A stretch of DNA of 6,552 nt from an uncultured Collinsella sp. (GTDB taxonomy: Bacteria > Actinomycetota > Coriobacteriia > Coriobacteriales > Coriobacteriaceae): contig CABUQK010000107.1 of NCBI GenBank assembly GCA_902493615.1, positions 1-6,552 of the forward strand, in the 5' to 3' direction. How positions within the stretch are numbered: the first letter of the stretch is position 1; each line of letters starts with the position of its first letter. The notes below the pieces were generated by a model. It was not told where the DNA came from and did not search any database. It worked only from the letters and a program-made list of their open reading frames with translations. The translations under genes and the position numbers were made by a program. This document shows, in pieces, positions 1-4,590 of this stretch.

Positions 1-88
1 TGACGTGGCCGATGCTGCGGATGAGGGCGTCGAGGTTGTCGATGCGGCGGATGCCGCGGGCGATACCGAGACCTCGGAGGGCGAGTAA
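1..88 (+). CDS. C-terminal end of an upstream gene (partial), acidic Asp/Ala/Glu-rich tail
   Basis: An open frame enters from the left edge, with its first complete codon at base 2, and ends at TAA 86-88. The 28 visible residues are almost all Asp, Glu, Ala, Val and Gly, with a loose repeat of Asp-Ala-Ala units (ADAADEG, then VDAADAAG). This is a low-complexity acidic tail, not a folded domain, so the family cannot be read from it. In many Gram-positive genomes the GTPase gene obg lies just before nadD, and some Obg proteins end in acidic tails. Obg is therefore the first guess, but it rests on context only. The stop codon is three bases before the nadD ATG, and the nadD ribosome binding site lies inside this frame, so the two genes are probably co-transcribed. 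Confidence 0.65.
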   Translation, partial: DVADAADEGVEVVDAADAAGDTETSEGE

Positions 89-91
89 GCC

Positions 92-769
92 ATGTCGCTG
101 CGCGGTGGAATCGGTCTGCCCGAGCTTCCTCTAGAGGACGGGCAGGAGTTTAGGCTCGGCATTATGGGTGGCACCTTTGATCCCATCCATTACGGGCACC
201 TGGTGACCGCCGAGCAGGCGCGCGAGTCGCTCGACTTGGACGCTGTGCTCTTTATGCCGGCGGGCTCTCCTGCTTTTAAGCTTGACAAGCCGGTGACGCC
301 TGCTGAGGACCGTTATGCCATGACGGTCCTCGCCACCGCCGCGAACCCGGCCTTTTTGGCGAGTCGGTTCGAGATCGACCGTCCGGGCGTAACCTACACG
401 GCCGATACGCTTCATGCCCTTCGCGACTTTTACCCGCTGCAGGTAAAGCTCTACTTTATTACGGGCGCCGACGCGATTATCGATATTGTTACCTGGCATG
501 ATGCCGAACGAATCGCTGAGCTTGCTACCTTTATTGCGGCGACACGACCGGGCTTTGATATCGATACGGCGCGTGCCCGAATCAAAGAGTCGGGGCTGCC
601 GTTCGACGTGCGCTATATTCAGATTCCGGCGCTGGCGATCAGCTCGACGAACATTCGTAAGCGAGTTGCTCGCGGTATGAGCGTGCGCTATCTTACGAGC
701 GAGTCCGTGCTCGGCTACATTCGCAAACGCAGGCTATATGCCGATTTGGGCCAAGAAGATTTTGAGTGA
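92..769 (+). CDS. nadD: Nicotinate-nucleotide adenylyltransferase NadD
   Basis: NadD transfers AMP from ATP to nicotinate mononucleotide, giving deamido-NAD, the penultimate step of cytosolic NAD synthesis. The 225-residue protein shows the nucleotidyltransferase signature GGTFDPIHYGHL at residues 26-37, where His33 and His36 form the (H/T)xGH ATP-binding motif. The second family signature, ISSTNIR, is at 183-189. The fold is a Rossmann-like alpha/beta domain. Family members usually begin only two or three residues before the first motif; here about 20 extra residues precede it. ATG 92 is nevertheless the only ATG, GTG or TTG in frame between the upstream stop and the motif, apart from Met25 inside the motif. 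GGAGG at 76-80 lies 11 bases before it. yqeK follows 12 bases after the stop, as in many Firmicutes and Actinobacteria. Identification is secure; only the function of the N-terminal extension is unknown. Confidence 0.96.
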   Translation: MSLRGGIGLPELPLEDGQEFRLGIMGGTFDPIHYGHLVTAEQARESLDLDAVLFMPAGSPAFKLDKPVTPAEDRYAMTVLATAANPAFLASRFEIDRPGVTYTADTLHALRDFYPLQVKLYFITGADAIIDIVTWHDAERIAELATFIAATRPGFDIDTARARIKESGLPFDVRYIQIPALAISSTNIRKRVARGMSVRYLTSESVLGYIRKRRLYADLGQEDFE

Positions 770-781
770 TGGGGGTCTACG

Positions 782-1390
782 TTGTCGGTAGAGGATCAGT
801 TTGAGGGCGATGAGCGCGCGCTGCTCAAGCGCATTCAAGAGCTGCTCGATGTTCGCATGAAGGATAAGCGCAAGCGCTATGTGCATTCGCTGGGTGTTGC
901 CGAGACCGCACTTCATCTGGCCGAGGTCTACGGCGTTGACCGCTTTGATGCCGCTGCCGCCGGCCTGATCCATGACTGGGACAAAGTGCTCTCCGACGAC
1001 GAGCTGGTCACGCGCGCTCTGCACTACGGCATTAAGATTGCCGGCTCTCCTTCCGCCGCGACGCCGCTTTTGCATGGCCCTGTTGCCGCCTATGAGCTTC
1101 CGCAGCTTTTTCCCGAGCTGTCGCCGGCGGTCTTTCAGGCTGTCGACCGTCACACCGTGGGTGCCTGCGATATGACGCCGCTCGATATGGTGGTCTTTGT
1201 GGCCGATGCCATCGAGCCCAACCGCCACGGCGACTATGCGCATGCGCTGCGCAAGATGGTGGGGGAGTCGACGCTCGATGAGTTGTTCTTCTCCTGTTTT
1301 GCGCAGGGTTTGGTCTATGTGATCCAGTCCGGGCGCTATCTTTATCCCACAGCTATTACGATTTACAACCATTACGCCCAGCTGCGCTAG
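782..1390 (+). CDS. yqeK: HD-domain Ap4A hydrolase YqeK (symmetrical bis(5'-nucleosyl)-tetraphosphatase)
   Basis: The YqeK family is an HD-superfamily metallohydrolase that splits diadenosine tetraphosphate into two ADP, removing a stress-linked nucleotide. The 202-residue protein has the expected metal ligands in order: His35 in RYVHSLGVAETA, the His64-Asp65 pair in AGLIHDWDK, His98 in LLHGPVAAYEL, His124 in DRHTVG and Asp142 in FVADAIEPNR. The family more often has RYHT where this protein has DRHT; the histidine is kept. The first roughly 25 residues are acidic and extend beyond the HD domain. The start is TTG 782, six bases after a GGGGG run at 771-775. No ATG lies in frame before the domain except Met26, which has no clear ribosome binding site. 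The gene sits between nadD and rsfS, the standard neighbourhood of yqeK. It was once annotated as a nicotinate-nucleotide adenylyltransferase-associated HD protein for that reason. Confidence 0.93.
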   Translation: MSVEDQFEGDERALLKRIQELLDVRMKDKRKRYVHSLGVAETALHLAEVYGVDRFDAAAAGLIHDWDKVLSDDELVTRALHYGIKIAGSPSAATPLLHGPVAAYELPQLFPELSPAVFQAVDRHTVGACDMTPLDMVVFVADAIEPNRHGDYAHALRKMVGESTLDELFFSCFAQGLVYVIQSGRYLYPTAITIYNHYAQLR

Positions 1391-1417
1391 CTCGGGCTGT
1401 CTAGAAAGAGGTATTCC

Positions 1418-1873
1418 ATGGCCGACGAGACCATGACCGACGAGCAGATTCTTGAAGGTGTGGAGCACAAGAGCTTCGTCGCCACGTCCGATCGCACTGC
1501 CGCCTCACTGTCCGCGGGCGGTGTCGCCGCCGAGGATGTCGCCCGCGCCGCCGCGCAGGCCGCCTACGACAAGAAGGGCGAGGACGTTCAGGTGCTCGAC
1601 CTGACCGAGCTTTCCGACGTATGCGACTACTTTGTGCTTGCCACCGGTACCAACAACCGCCAGGTCGATTCTATCGTCGACGAGATCGAGGAGAAGGTCG
1701 CCGAGGCTTGCGGCGAGCACCCGTTCTCCATCGAGGGTCGCGAGCAGAAGACCTGGATGCTCATGGACTATGGTTCGGTTGTCGTCCACGTCTTCACTCC
1801 CGAGGCGCGCGACTTCTACCGTCTCGAAAAGCTCTGGGGTGACGCTCCCCAGCTCCCTCTCAACCTCCTCTAG
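1418..1873 (+). CDS. rsfS: Ribosomal silencing factor RsfS (Iojap/YbeB family) with N-terminal extension
   Basis: RsfS binds ribosomal protein L14 on the 50S subunit and blocks joining with the 30S subunit, lowering translation in starvation or stationary phase. The family domain covers about residues 39-147. It shows VLDLTELSDVCDYFVLATG (59-77), NRQVDSIVDEIEEK (80-93), the Trp113 strand with LMDYGSVVVHVF (115-126) and the C-terminal FYRLEKLWGDAP (133-144). The protein has 151 residues against roughly 105-120 in most members. The excess is an Ala/Glu/Asp-rich stretch of about 38 residues before the domain. The ATG at 1418 is well supported by AAAGAGG at 1405-1411, six bases upstream. The next in-frame starts, ATG 1433 and GTG 1460, would still leave an extension. 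The gene ends in tandem stops, TAGTAG (1871-1876). It is the last gene of its operon, as a strong terminator follows. Confidence 0.95.
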   Translation: MADETMTDEQILEGVEHKSFVATSDRTAASLSAGGVAAEDVARAAAQAAYDKKGEDVQVLDLTELSDVCDYFVLATGTNNRQVDSIVDEIEEKVAEACGEHPFSIEGREQKTWMLMDYGSVVVHVFTPEARDFYRLEKLWGDAPQLPLNLL

Positions 1874-1917
1874 TAGCTCATTTGAGACGGGGTTTAGCTA
1901 CCCTCACGCATATCGCT

Positions 1918-1957
1918 GGGCAGGTGCGGTTTTCCGCACCTGCCCGGCTTTCTTTTT
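1918..1957 (+). terminator. Rho-independent terminator of the nadD-yqeK-rsfS operon
   Basis: A perfect 12-bp stem, GGGCAGGTGCGG (1918-1929) pairing with CCGCACCTGCCC (1934-1945), closes on a TTTT loop. A T-rich tract (TTTCTTTTT, 1949-1957) follows three bases later. It begins 45 bases after the rsfS stop. The tract lies only on the plus-strand side: on the minus strand the stem is followed by AGCGATATGCG, with no T run. As a classical terminator it therefore serves rsfS and not dinB, which ends at 1970 and reads towards the same hairpin. Confidence 0.93.
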
Positions 1958-1969
1958 GCCCAAAGGCGG

Positions 1970-3223
1970 TTAATCGTTGAAGCGGGATTGGCGGCCGAAG
2001 GAAAGGGCGGTGTCGCCGAATTTGTCTCGGACGGCGTCGATGGCGACGGAGAGGTCGCGGCGGTCGCTGGATTGGGCTCCGCGGTCATCGATCTCGCAGA
2101 ACAGGTCAGTCTGGATGCCGCCTTGGTGGTCGAAGTCGCTCATGCCGATGCCCGCTAAGCGAACATGCATGCCATCCTGCCAGATGTTGTCGAGCAGTTC
2201 GAGTGCAACCGCCACGAAGATGTTCTCATCGTCGGTCGGATGAGGCAGCCGGCGCTGTGCCGTACGCCCGCTGCCATACGAATACTTAAGCTTGAGCGTT
2301 ACCGTGGCACCCGTCAGCCCCTGACGGCGCAGGCGGCGTCCCACTGACTCTCCCAACAGCGCAATCGCCGCCTCAATATCCCCACGCTCAGTCAAATCTT
2401 TCGCAAAGGTGCGTTCATTGCTGACCGACTTGACCTCGCGCTCTTCATCGGGACTCGTGACTTCAGAGATTTCGAGTCCCAGCGCACGCTGGCGCATGCG
2501 TTCGCCGTTGACGCCAAAAATAGAGGACAAGGTGGATTCCGGTGCACGTGATAGCTCGCCGAGGGTGTAGATGCGCATGCGGCGCAGTCGCTCCTCGGCC
2601 GAGCGCCCGATGCCGCTCATGGCAGATACCGGCAGCGCGGCCAAAAAGCGCTGCTCGGTTCCGGGGCGCACGATGGTCAGCCCAAACGGCTTATCCCGCT
2701 CGCTTGCGATTTTTGCGACCGTCTTGTTGCAGCCCACGCCAATGGAGCAGGTCACTCCCAGCCCTGCCACGCGGTCGCTTATACGCCGCGCAACCAGCAG
2801 CGGGTCTTCGGGCGCAAAGCGACCCGGTGTGATATCGATAAAGGCTTCGTCGATGGATACGCGCTCGACGCGCGGGGTCTCGTCGGCGAGAATCGCCATG
2901 ACTTGCGCGCTCACCTCGCGGTAGCGATCAAAGTGCCCGTGCGTCCAAATGGCTTTCGGGCACAAGCGCCGCGCTTCGGCCGAGGCCATGGCAGAGTGCA
3001 CGCCAAAGCGACGTGCCTCATACGAACACGTGGACACGACGCCACGCGAATCGGCGTCTCCGCCCACGATGAGCGGCTTGCCGCGCCATTCGGGATGATC
3101 GAGCATCTCCACGCTCGCAAAAAACGCATCGAGGTCCATCAGGCCCACCGCCGGACCCGTCCAGGGAGGCGGCGTGACGCCCGTGGCATCCTCATAACCG
3201 TATGTATGTTCGCGTCTTTCCAT
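1970..3223 (-). CDS. dinB: DNA polymerase IV (Y-family translesion polymerase DinB)
   Basis: DinB copies damaged templates with low fidelity and extends misaligned ends during DNA repair. The 417-residue protein carries the palm carboxylates: Asp30 in LMDLDAFFASVE, and Asp125-Glu126 in SIDEAFIDIT. The steric-gate position is Phe35, by alignment with Phe13 of E. coli Pol IV. A fingers stretch, YEARRFGVHSAM, lies at 68-79. A helix-hairpin-helix thumb region is near 193-224 (SAMSGIGRSAEERLRRM), and the little-finger domain runs from about 255 to 355. QTDLF at 371-375 fits the beta-clamp-binding consensus QxxLF and is followed by a 42-residue tail. About 25 residues precede the polymerase core. 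ATG 3223 has no Shine-Dalgarno sequence but lies right after a good -10 box, so the transcript is probably leaderless. GTG at Val26 is the alternative start. The gene is convergent with rsfS and divergent from rpsP, so it is an independent unit set between two housekeeping operons. Confidence 0.95.
   Translation of the reverse strand: MERREHTYGYEDATGVTPPPWTGPAVGLMDLDAFFASVEMLDHPEWRGKPLIVGGDADSRGVVSTCSYEARRFGVHSAMASAEARRLCPKAIWTHGHFDRYREVSAQVMAILADETPRVERVSIDEAFIDITPGRFAPEDPLLVARRISDRVAGLGVTCSIGVGCNKTVAKIASERDKPFGLTIVRPGTEQRFLAALPVSAMSGIGRSAEERLRRMRIYTLGELSRAPESTLSSIFGVNGERMRQRALGLEISEVTSPDEEREVKSVSNERTFAKDLTERGDIEAAIALLGESVGRRLRRQGLTGATVTLKLKYSYGSGRTAQRRLPHPTDDENIFVAVALELLDNIWQDGMHVRLAGIGMSDFDHQGGIQTDLFCEIDDRGAQSSDRRDLSVAIDAVRDKFGDTALSFGRQSRFND
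3199..3212. promoter_or_regulatory. Candidate LexA (SOS) box inside the start of dinB
   Basis: On the plus strand the 14 bases read CGTATGTATGTTCG; on the dinB strand they read CGAACATACATACG. Against the Gram-positive SOS box consensus CGAACRNRYGTTCG, 12 of 14 positions fit, with one perfect CGAAC half-site and one half-site carrying two changes. The site spans bases 12-25 of the dinB coding sequence. If transcription starts at the dinB ATG, the site lies at +12 to +25, where a bound repressor could block RNA polymerase. dinB is a common SOS gene, so the location makes sense, but a lone imperfect site is not proof. Confidence 0.45.
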
Positions 3224-3229
3224 GTCATG

Positions 3230-3235
3230 AGTATA
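3230..3235 (-). promoter_or_regulatory. -10 box of the dinB promoter (leaderless start)
   Basis: Read on the minus strand, TATACT matches the -10 consensus at five of six bases. Six bases separate it from the dinB ATG at 3223, so the usual start about seven bases downstream falls on the A of the start codon. There is no Shine-Dalgarno sequence between them. The -35 region is weak: TGCACC, at 3253-3258 after a 17-base spacer, matches three of six. This may suit a promoter that is low or regulated. Confidence 0.5.
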
Positions 3236-3267
3236 CCGCGCAGCTCATGTGGGGTGCATGTATGTGC

Positions 3268-3295
3268 TTGCAAATCCCGAATTCTTGTCTAAGAT
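3268..3295 (+). promoter_or_regulatory. Candidate upstream promoter P1 of the rpsP operon
   Basis: TTGCAA (3268-3273, four of six matches to the -35 consensus) and TAAGAT (3290-3295, four of six to the -10 consensus) are separated by 16 bases. Transcription would start near 3302 and give a leader of about 120 bases before rpsP. The element is flanked by an inverted repeat. It is weaker by consensus than P2 and could be fortuitous. Confidence 0.3.
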
Positions 3296-3305
3296 ATGGA
3301 TTTGC
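3270..3305. repeat. 8-bp inverted repeat around candidate promoter P1
   Basis: GCAAATCC (3270-3277) and its exact reverse complement GGATTTGC (3298-3305) are separated by 20 bases, so their centres are 28 bases apart. The left arm overlaps the P1 -35 box and the right arm begins just past the -10 box. It could be an operator with two half-sites or a stem in a longer transcript. An 8-bp match at this spacing can also arise by chance in a region of this size. Confidence 0.4.
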
Positions 3306-3339
3306 CCTCGACTACACCGAAGAAGTTGGTCTCACGGAC

Positions 3340-3368
3340 TTCACCTGCCCGCGTCGATGGCGTATTAT
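3340..3368 (+). promoter_or_regulatory. Candidate main promoter P2 of the rpsP-khpA-rimM-trmD-lepB operon
   Basis: TTCACC (3340-3345, four of six matches to the -35 consensus) and TATTAT (3363-3368, five of six to the -10 consensus) are separated by the ideal 17 bases. The predicted start near 3375 would leave a leader of about 50 bases before the rpsP start codon. It is the best promoter-like pair in the 201-base region between dinB and rpsP. Confidence 0.45.
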
Positions 3369-3411
3369 GTTCAACTGTTTGTTTGTAGTTGCAGCCTAAA
3401 GCTGCTTGGTT

Positions 3412-3418
3412 GGAGGAG
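3412..3418 (+). promoter_or_regulatory. Ribosome binding site that fixes the rpsP start
   Basis: GGAGGAG, close to a perfect anti-16S match, lies six bases before TTG 3425. This decides for the short S16 protein beginning MAVKIRLARHG rather than an in-frame TTG at 3389. That earlier start has no such site and would add 12 residues foreign to the family. Confidence 0.85.
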
Positions 3419-3424
3419 TTTCCT

Positions 3425-3766
3425 TTGGCAGTCAAGATTCGCCTTGCTCGTCACGGCGCTAAGAAGCGTCCGTACTACCGTGTCGTCGTCGCCGATTCCC
3501 GCGCCCCGCGTGACGGTCGTATCATCGAGGAGGTTGGCCGCTACAACCCGATGACCGCCCCCAAGACCATCAACCTCGACCTCGAGAAGATCGCCGACTG
3601 GCAGTCCAAGGGCGCTCAGCTCACCGACGCCGTCGCCGCTCTGGTCAAGGCCGCCAACGAGGGCGAGAAGACCGAGACCGTCGTCAAGAAGTCCAAGAAG
3701 CTGCTCGCCAAAGAGGCCGAGGCCGCTAAGGCTGCCGCTGAGGCCGCTGAGGGCGCCGAGGAGTAA
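3425..3766 (+). CDS. rpsP: 30S ribosomal protein S16, with Ala/Lys/Glu-rich C-terminal tail
   Basis: S16 binds 16S rRNA in the body of the small subunit and helps its assembly. With the TTG start at 3425 the protein has 113 residues. It begins with the family signature MAVKIRLARHGAKKRPYYR (1-19), followed by VVADSRAPRDGRIIEEVGRYNP (21-42), a stretch that matches the family closely. The S16 fold ends near residue 77, whereas most bacterial S16 proteins have about 80-90 residues. The last 30 or so form a charged, alanine-rich tail (VKKSKKLLAKEAEAAKAAAEA and onwards), probably helical or disordered. A TTG start is unusual for a highly expressed ribosomal gene, but the strong GGAGGAG site probably compensates. 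rpsP opens the second operon, and khpA begins three bases after its stop. Overlapping the end of rpsP is the khpA ribosome binding site, so the two are probably translationally linked. Confidence 0.96.
   Translation: MAVKIRLARHGAKKRPYYRVVVADSRAPRDGRIIEEVGRYNPMTAPKTINLDLEKIADWQSKGAQLTDAVAALVKAANEGEKTETVVKKSKKLLAKEAEAAKAAAEAAEGAEE
3758..3763 (+). promoter_or_regulatory. Ribosome binding site for the GTG start of khpA
   Basis: GAGGAG, the last two codons of rpsP before its TAA, lies six bases before GTG 3770. It supports the longer khpA protein. A second possibility is GAGGG at 3797-3801, seven bases before the in-frame ATG 3809, so the choice is not final. Confidence 0.6.
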
Positions 3767-3769
3767 ATC

Positions 3770-4054
3770 GTGCCTGAGGTTGACGCTGCACAGCTCGAGG
3801 GTGAGGCAATGCTCTCAGATCGCATCGCCGATCTCGTCGAATATCTCGTTGTTCAGATCGTCGACGACCCGGATTCCGTGAGCCTTGAGGTCATCGATGG
3901 TGACGACGCCTCTACGATTGAGGTTTCGGTCGCCGAGGATGACGTCGCTAAGGTCATCGGCCGTCGTGGCCGTACCATCAAGGCCATTCGCACGCTCGCC
4001 CGTGCACTGGCCGCTCGCCTCGACACTGCTGTCGAGGTAGAGGTTCTGGGCTAG
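3770..4054 (+). CDS. khpA: KH-domain RNA-binding protein KhpA (YlqC family)
   Basis: KhpA is a small single-KH-domain protein. In several Gram-positives it pairs with KhpB (Jag/EloR), binds RNA and affects cell elongation and division. The KH core shows LVEYLVVQIVDDPDSV (22-37), a beta strand around 48-54, then VAKVIGRRGRTIKAIRTLARA (59-79). The last segment contains the nucleic-acid-gripping GxxG loop, GRRG, at 64-67. GTG 3770 gives 94 residues. Starting at ATG 3809 (Met14) would give 81, nearer the usual family size of 75-80, and the 13 N-terminal residues are not part of the fold. The GAGGAG site favours the GTG, but both starts may be used. The gene occupies its usual place between rpsP and rimM. 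Its stop lies four bases before the rimM start codon, inside a hairpin that holds that codon. Confidence 0.92.
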   Translation: MPEVDAAQLEGEAMLSDRIADLVEYLVVQIVDDPDSVSLEVIDGDDASTIEVSVAEDDVAKVIGRRGRTIKAIRTLARALAARLDTAVEVEVLG

Positions 4055-4070
4055 GACCTTGAGGTCCCAG
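4046..4070 (+). promoter_or_regulatory. RNA hairpin placing the rimM TTG start codon in its loop
   Basis: GGACC (4054-4058) and GGTCC (4063-4067) pair perfectly around the tetraloop TTGA (4059-4062), whose first three bases are the rimM start codon. Two further pairs (CT 4051-4052 with AG 4069-4070) can stack beyond one mismatch. An alternative fold pairs CTGGG (4046-4050) with CCCAG (4066-4070) and keeps the codon in the same loop. The khpA stop codon (4052-4054) is in the left arm, and no good Shine-Dalgarno sequence stands in the usual window. A ribosome finishing khpA would open the stem, so the layout suggests translational coupling. Confidence 0.45.
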
Positions 4071-4580
4071 TACAAAAACATCGCCCGTGTGGTCAAGCCG
4101 CACGGAAGGAAGGGGGAGGTCCTCGCGCAGCCGCTGCGGGGGCTTCCTTCTGTATTAGAGCCGGGTATGCGCGTCGCCCTGACGCCGCCGGCGCTCAAGC
4201 GCGACCGCTTTTGCACGGTCGTGTCCGTCACCGATACGGGCGATGGCGATCTGGTCTCGTTTGAGGGCATTGACGACTTGACGGCCGCCGAGGGTATCAC
4301 GGGATGCTACGTGCTGGCAAATCGTGACGATTTTGAGCTCGATTCGCTCGACGCTGCCTATACCGACCTGATGGGTCGCGAGGTGGTCGACGAGCGCTTC
4401 GGTTCGCTCGGCACGATTGTCGAGATCATGTCGACGCCCGCTAACGATGTTTGGGTTGTCGAGGGTGATCGGTACGGCGAGGTACTGATTCCCGTGATCG
4501 AGCAGGTCGTGCTCGATCTTCCCGACACAGGAACAATTTCCGTCCACGTTATGGACGGCCTGATCGATATGGACAAGTAG
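4059..4580 (+). CDS. rimM: Ribosome maturation factor RimM
   Basis: RimM helps late folding of the 30S head by binding near ribosomal protein S19 and 16S rRNA. The 173-residue protein has the two expected domains. The N-terminal RimM barrel begins at ARVVKPHGRKGEV (9-21) and runs to about residue 90. The PRC-barrel domain spans about 102-170, with LMGREVVDERFGSLGTIVEI (104-123) and LIPVIEQVVLDL (140-151), and ends in MDGLIDMDK. The start is TTG 4059: an in-frame stop lies upstream at 4038-4040 and no other start codon lies between. The next candidate, GTG 4089, would remove the first strand of the barrel. A normal ribosome binding site is missing, and initiation probably depends on khpA translation. 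trmD follows ten bases after the stop, the usual order. Confidence 0.95.
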   Translation: MRSQYKNIARVVKPHGRKGEVLAQPLRGLPSVLEPGMRVALTPPALKRDRFCTVVSVTDTGDGDLVSFEGIDDLTAAEGITGCYVLANRDDFELDSLDAAYTDLMGREVVDERFGSLGTIVEIMSTPANDVWVVEGDRYGEVLIPVIEQVVLDLPDTGTISVHVMDGLIDMDK

Positions 4581-4590
4581 GGAGGACAAC

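Noticed and set aside
1..88. Tandem nucleotide repeat at the left edge
   Set aside because: The repeated GATGC-like units encode a low-complexity Asp-Ala tail of an open reading frame and are too imperfect to call a DNA repeat.
734..1468. Long minus-strand open frame of 244 codons across yqeK
   Set aside because: It is antisense to yqeK, which has all the HD-domain ligands. Its protein looks like no family, and it overlaps nadD and rsfS at its ends. Such frames are expected opposite GC-rich genes.
1918..1957. Bidirectional terminator shared by rsfS and dinB
   Set aside because: The hairpin is symmetrical, but a T tract follows it only on the plus strand, so a classical terminator for dinB is not supported here.
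2903..3292. Plus-strand open frame of 129 codons overlapping the start of dinB
   Set aside because: Most of it lies antisense to the conserved palm region of dinB, and its translation is Arg/His-rich without any family signature.
3389..3424. 12-residue N-terminal extension of S16 from TTG 3389
   Set aside because: The extension would contain the Shine-Dalgarno sequence itself, and S16 proteins begin with the MAVKIRL-type sequence coded from 3425.
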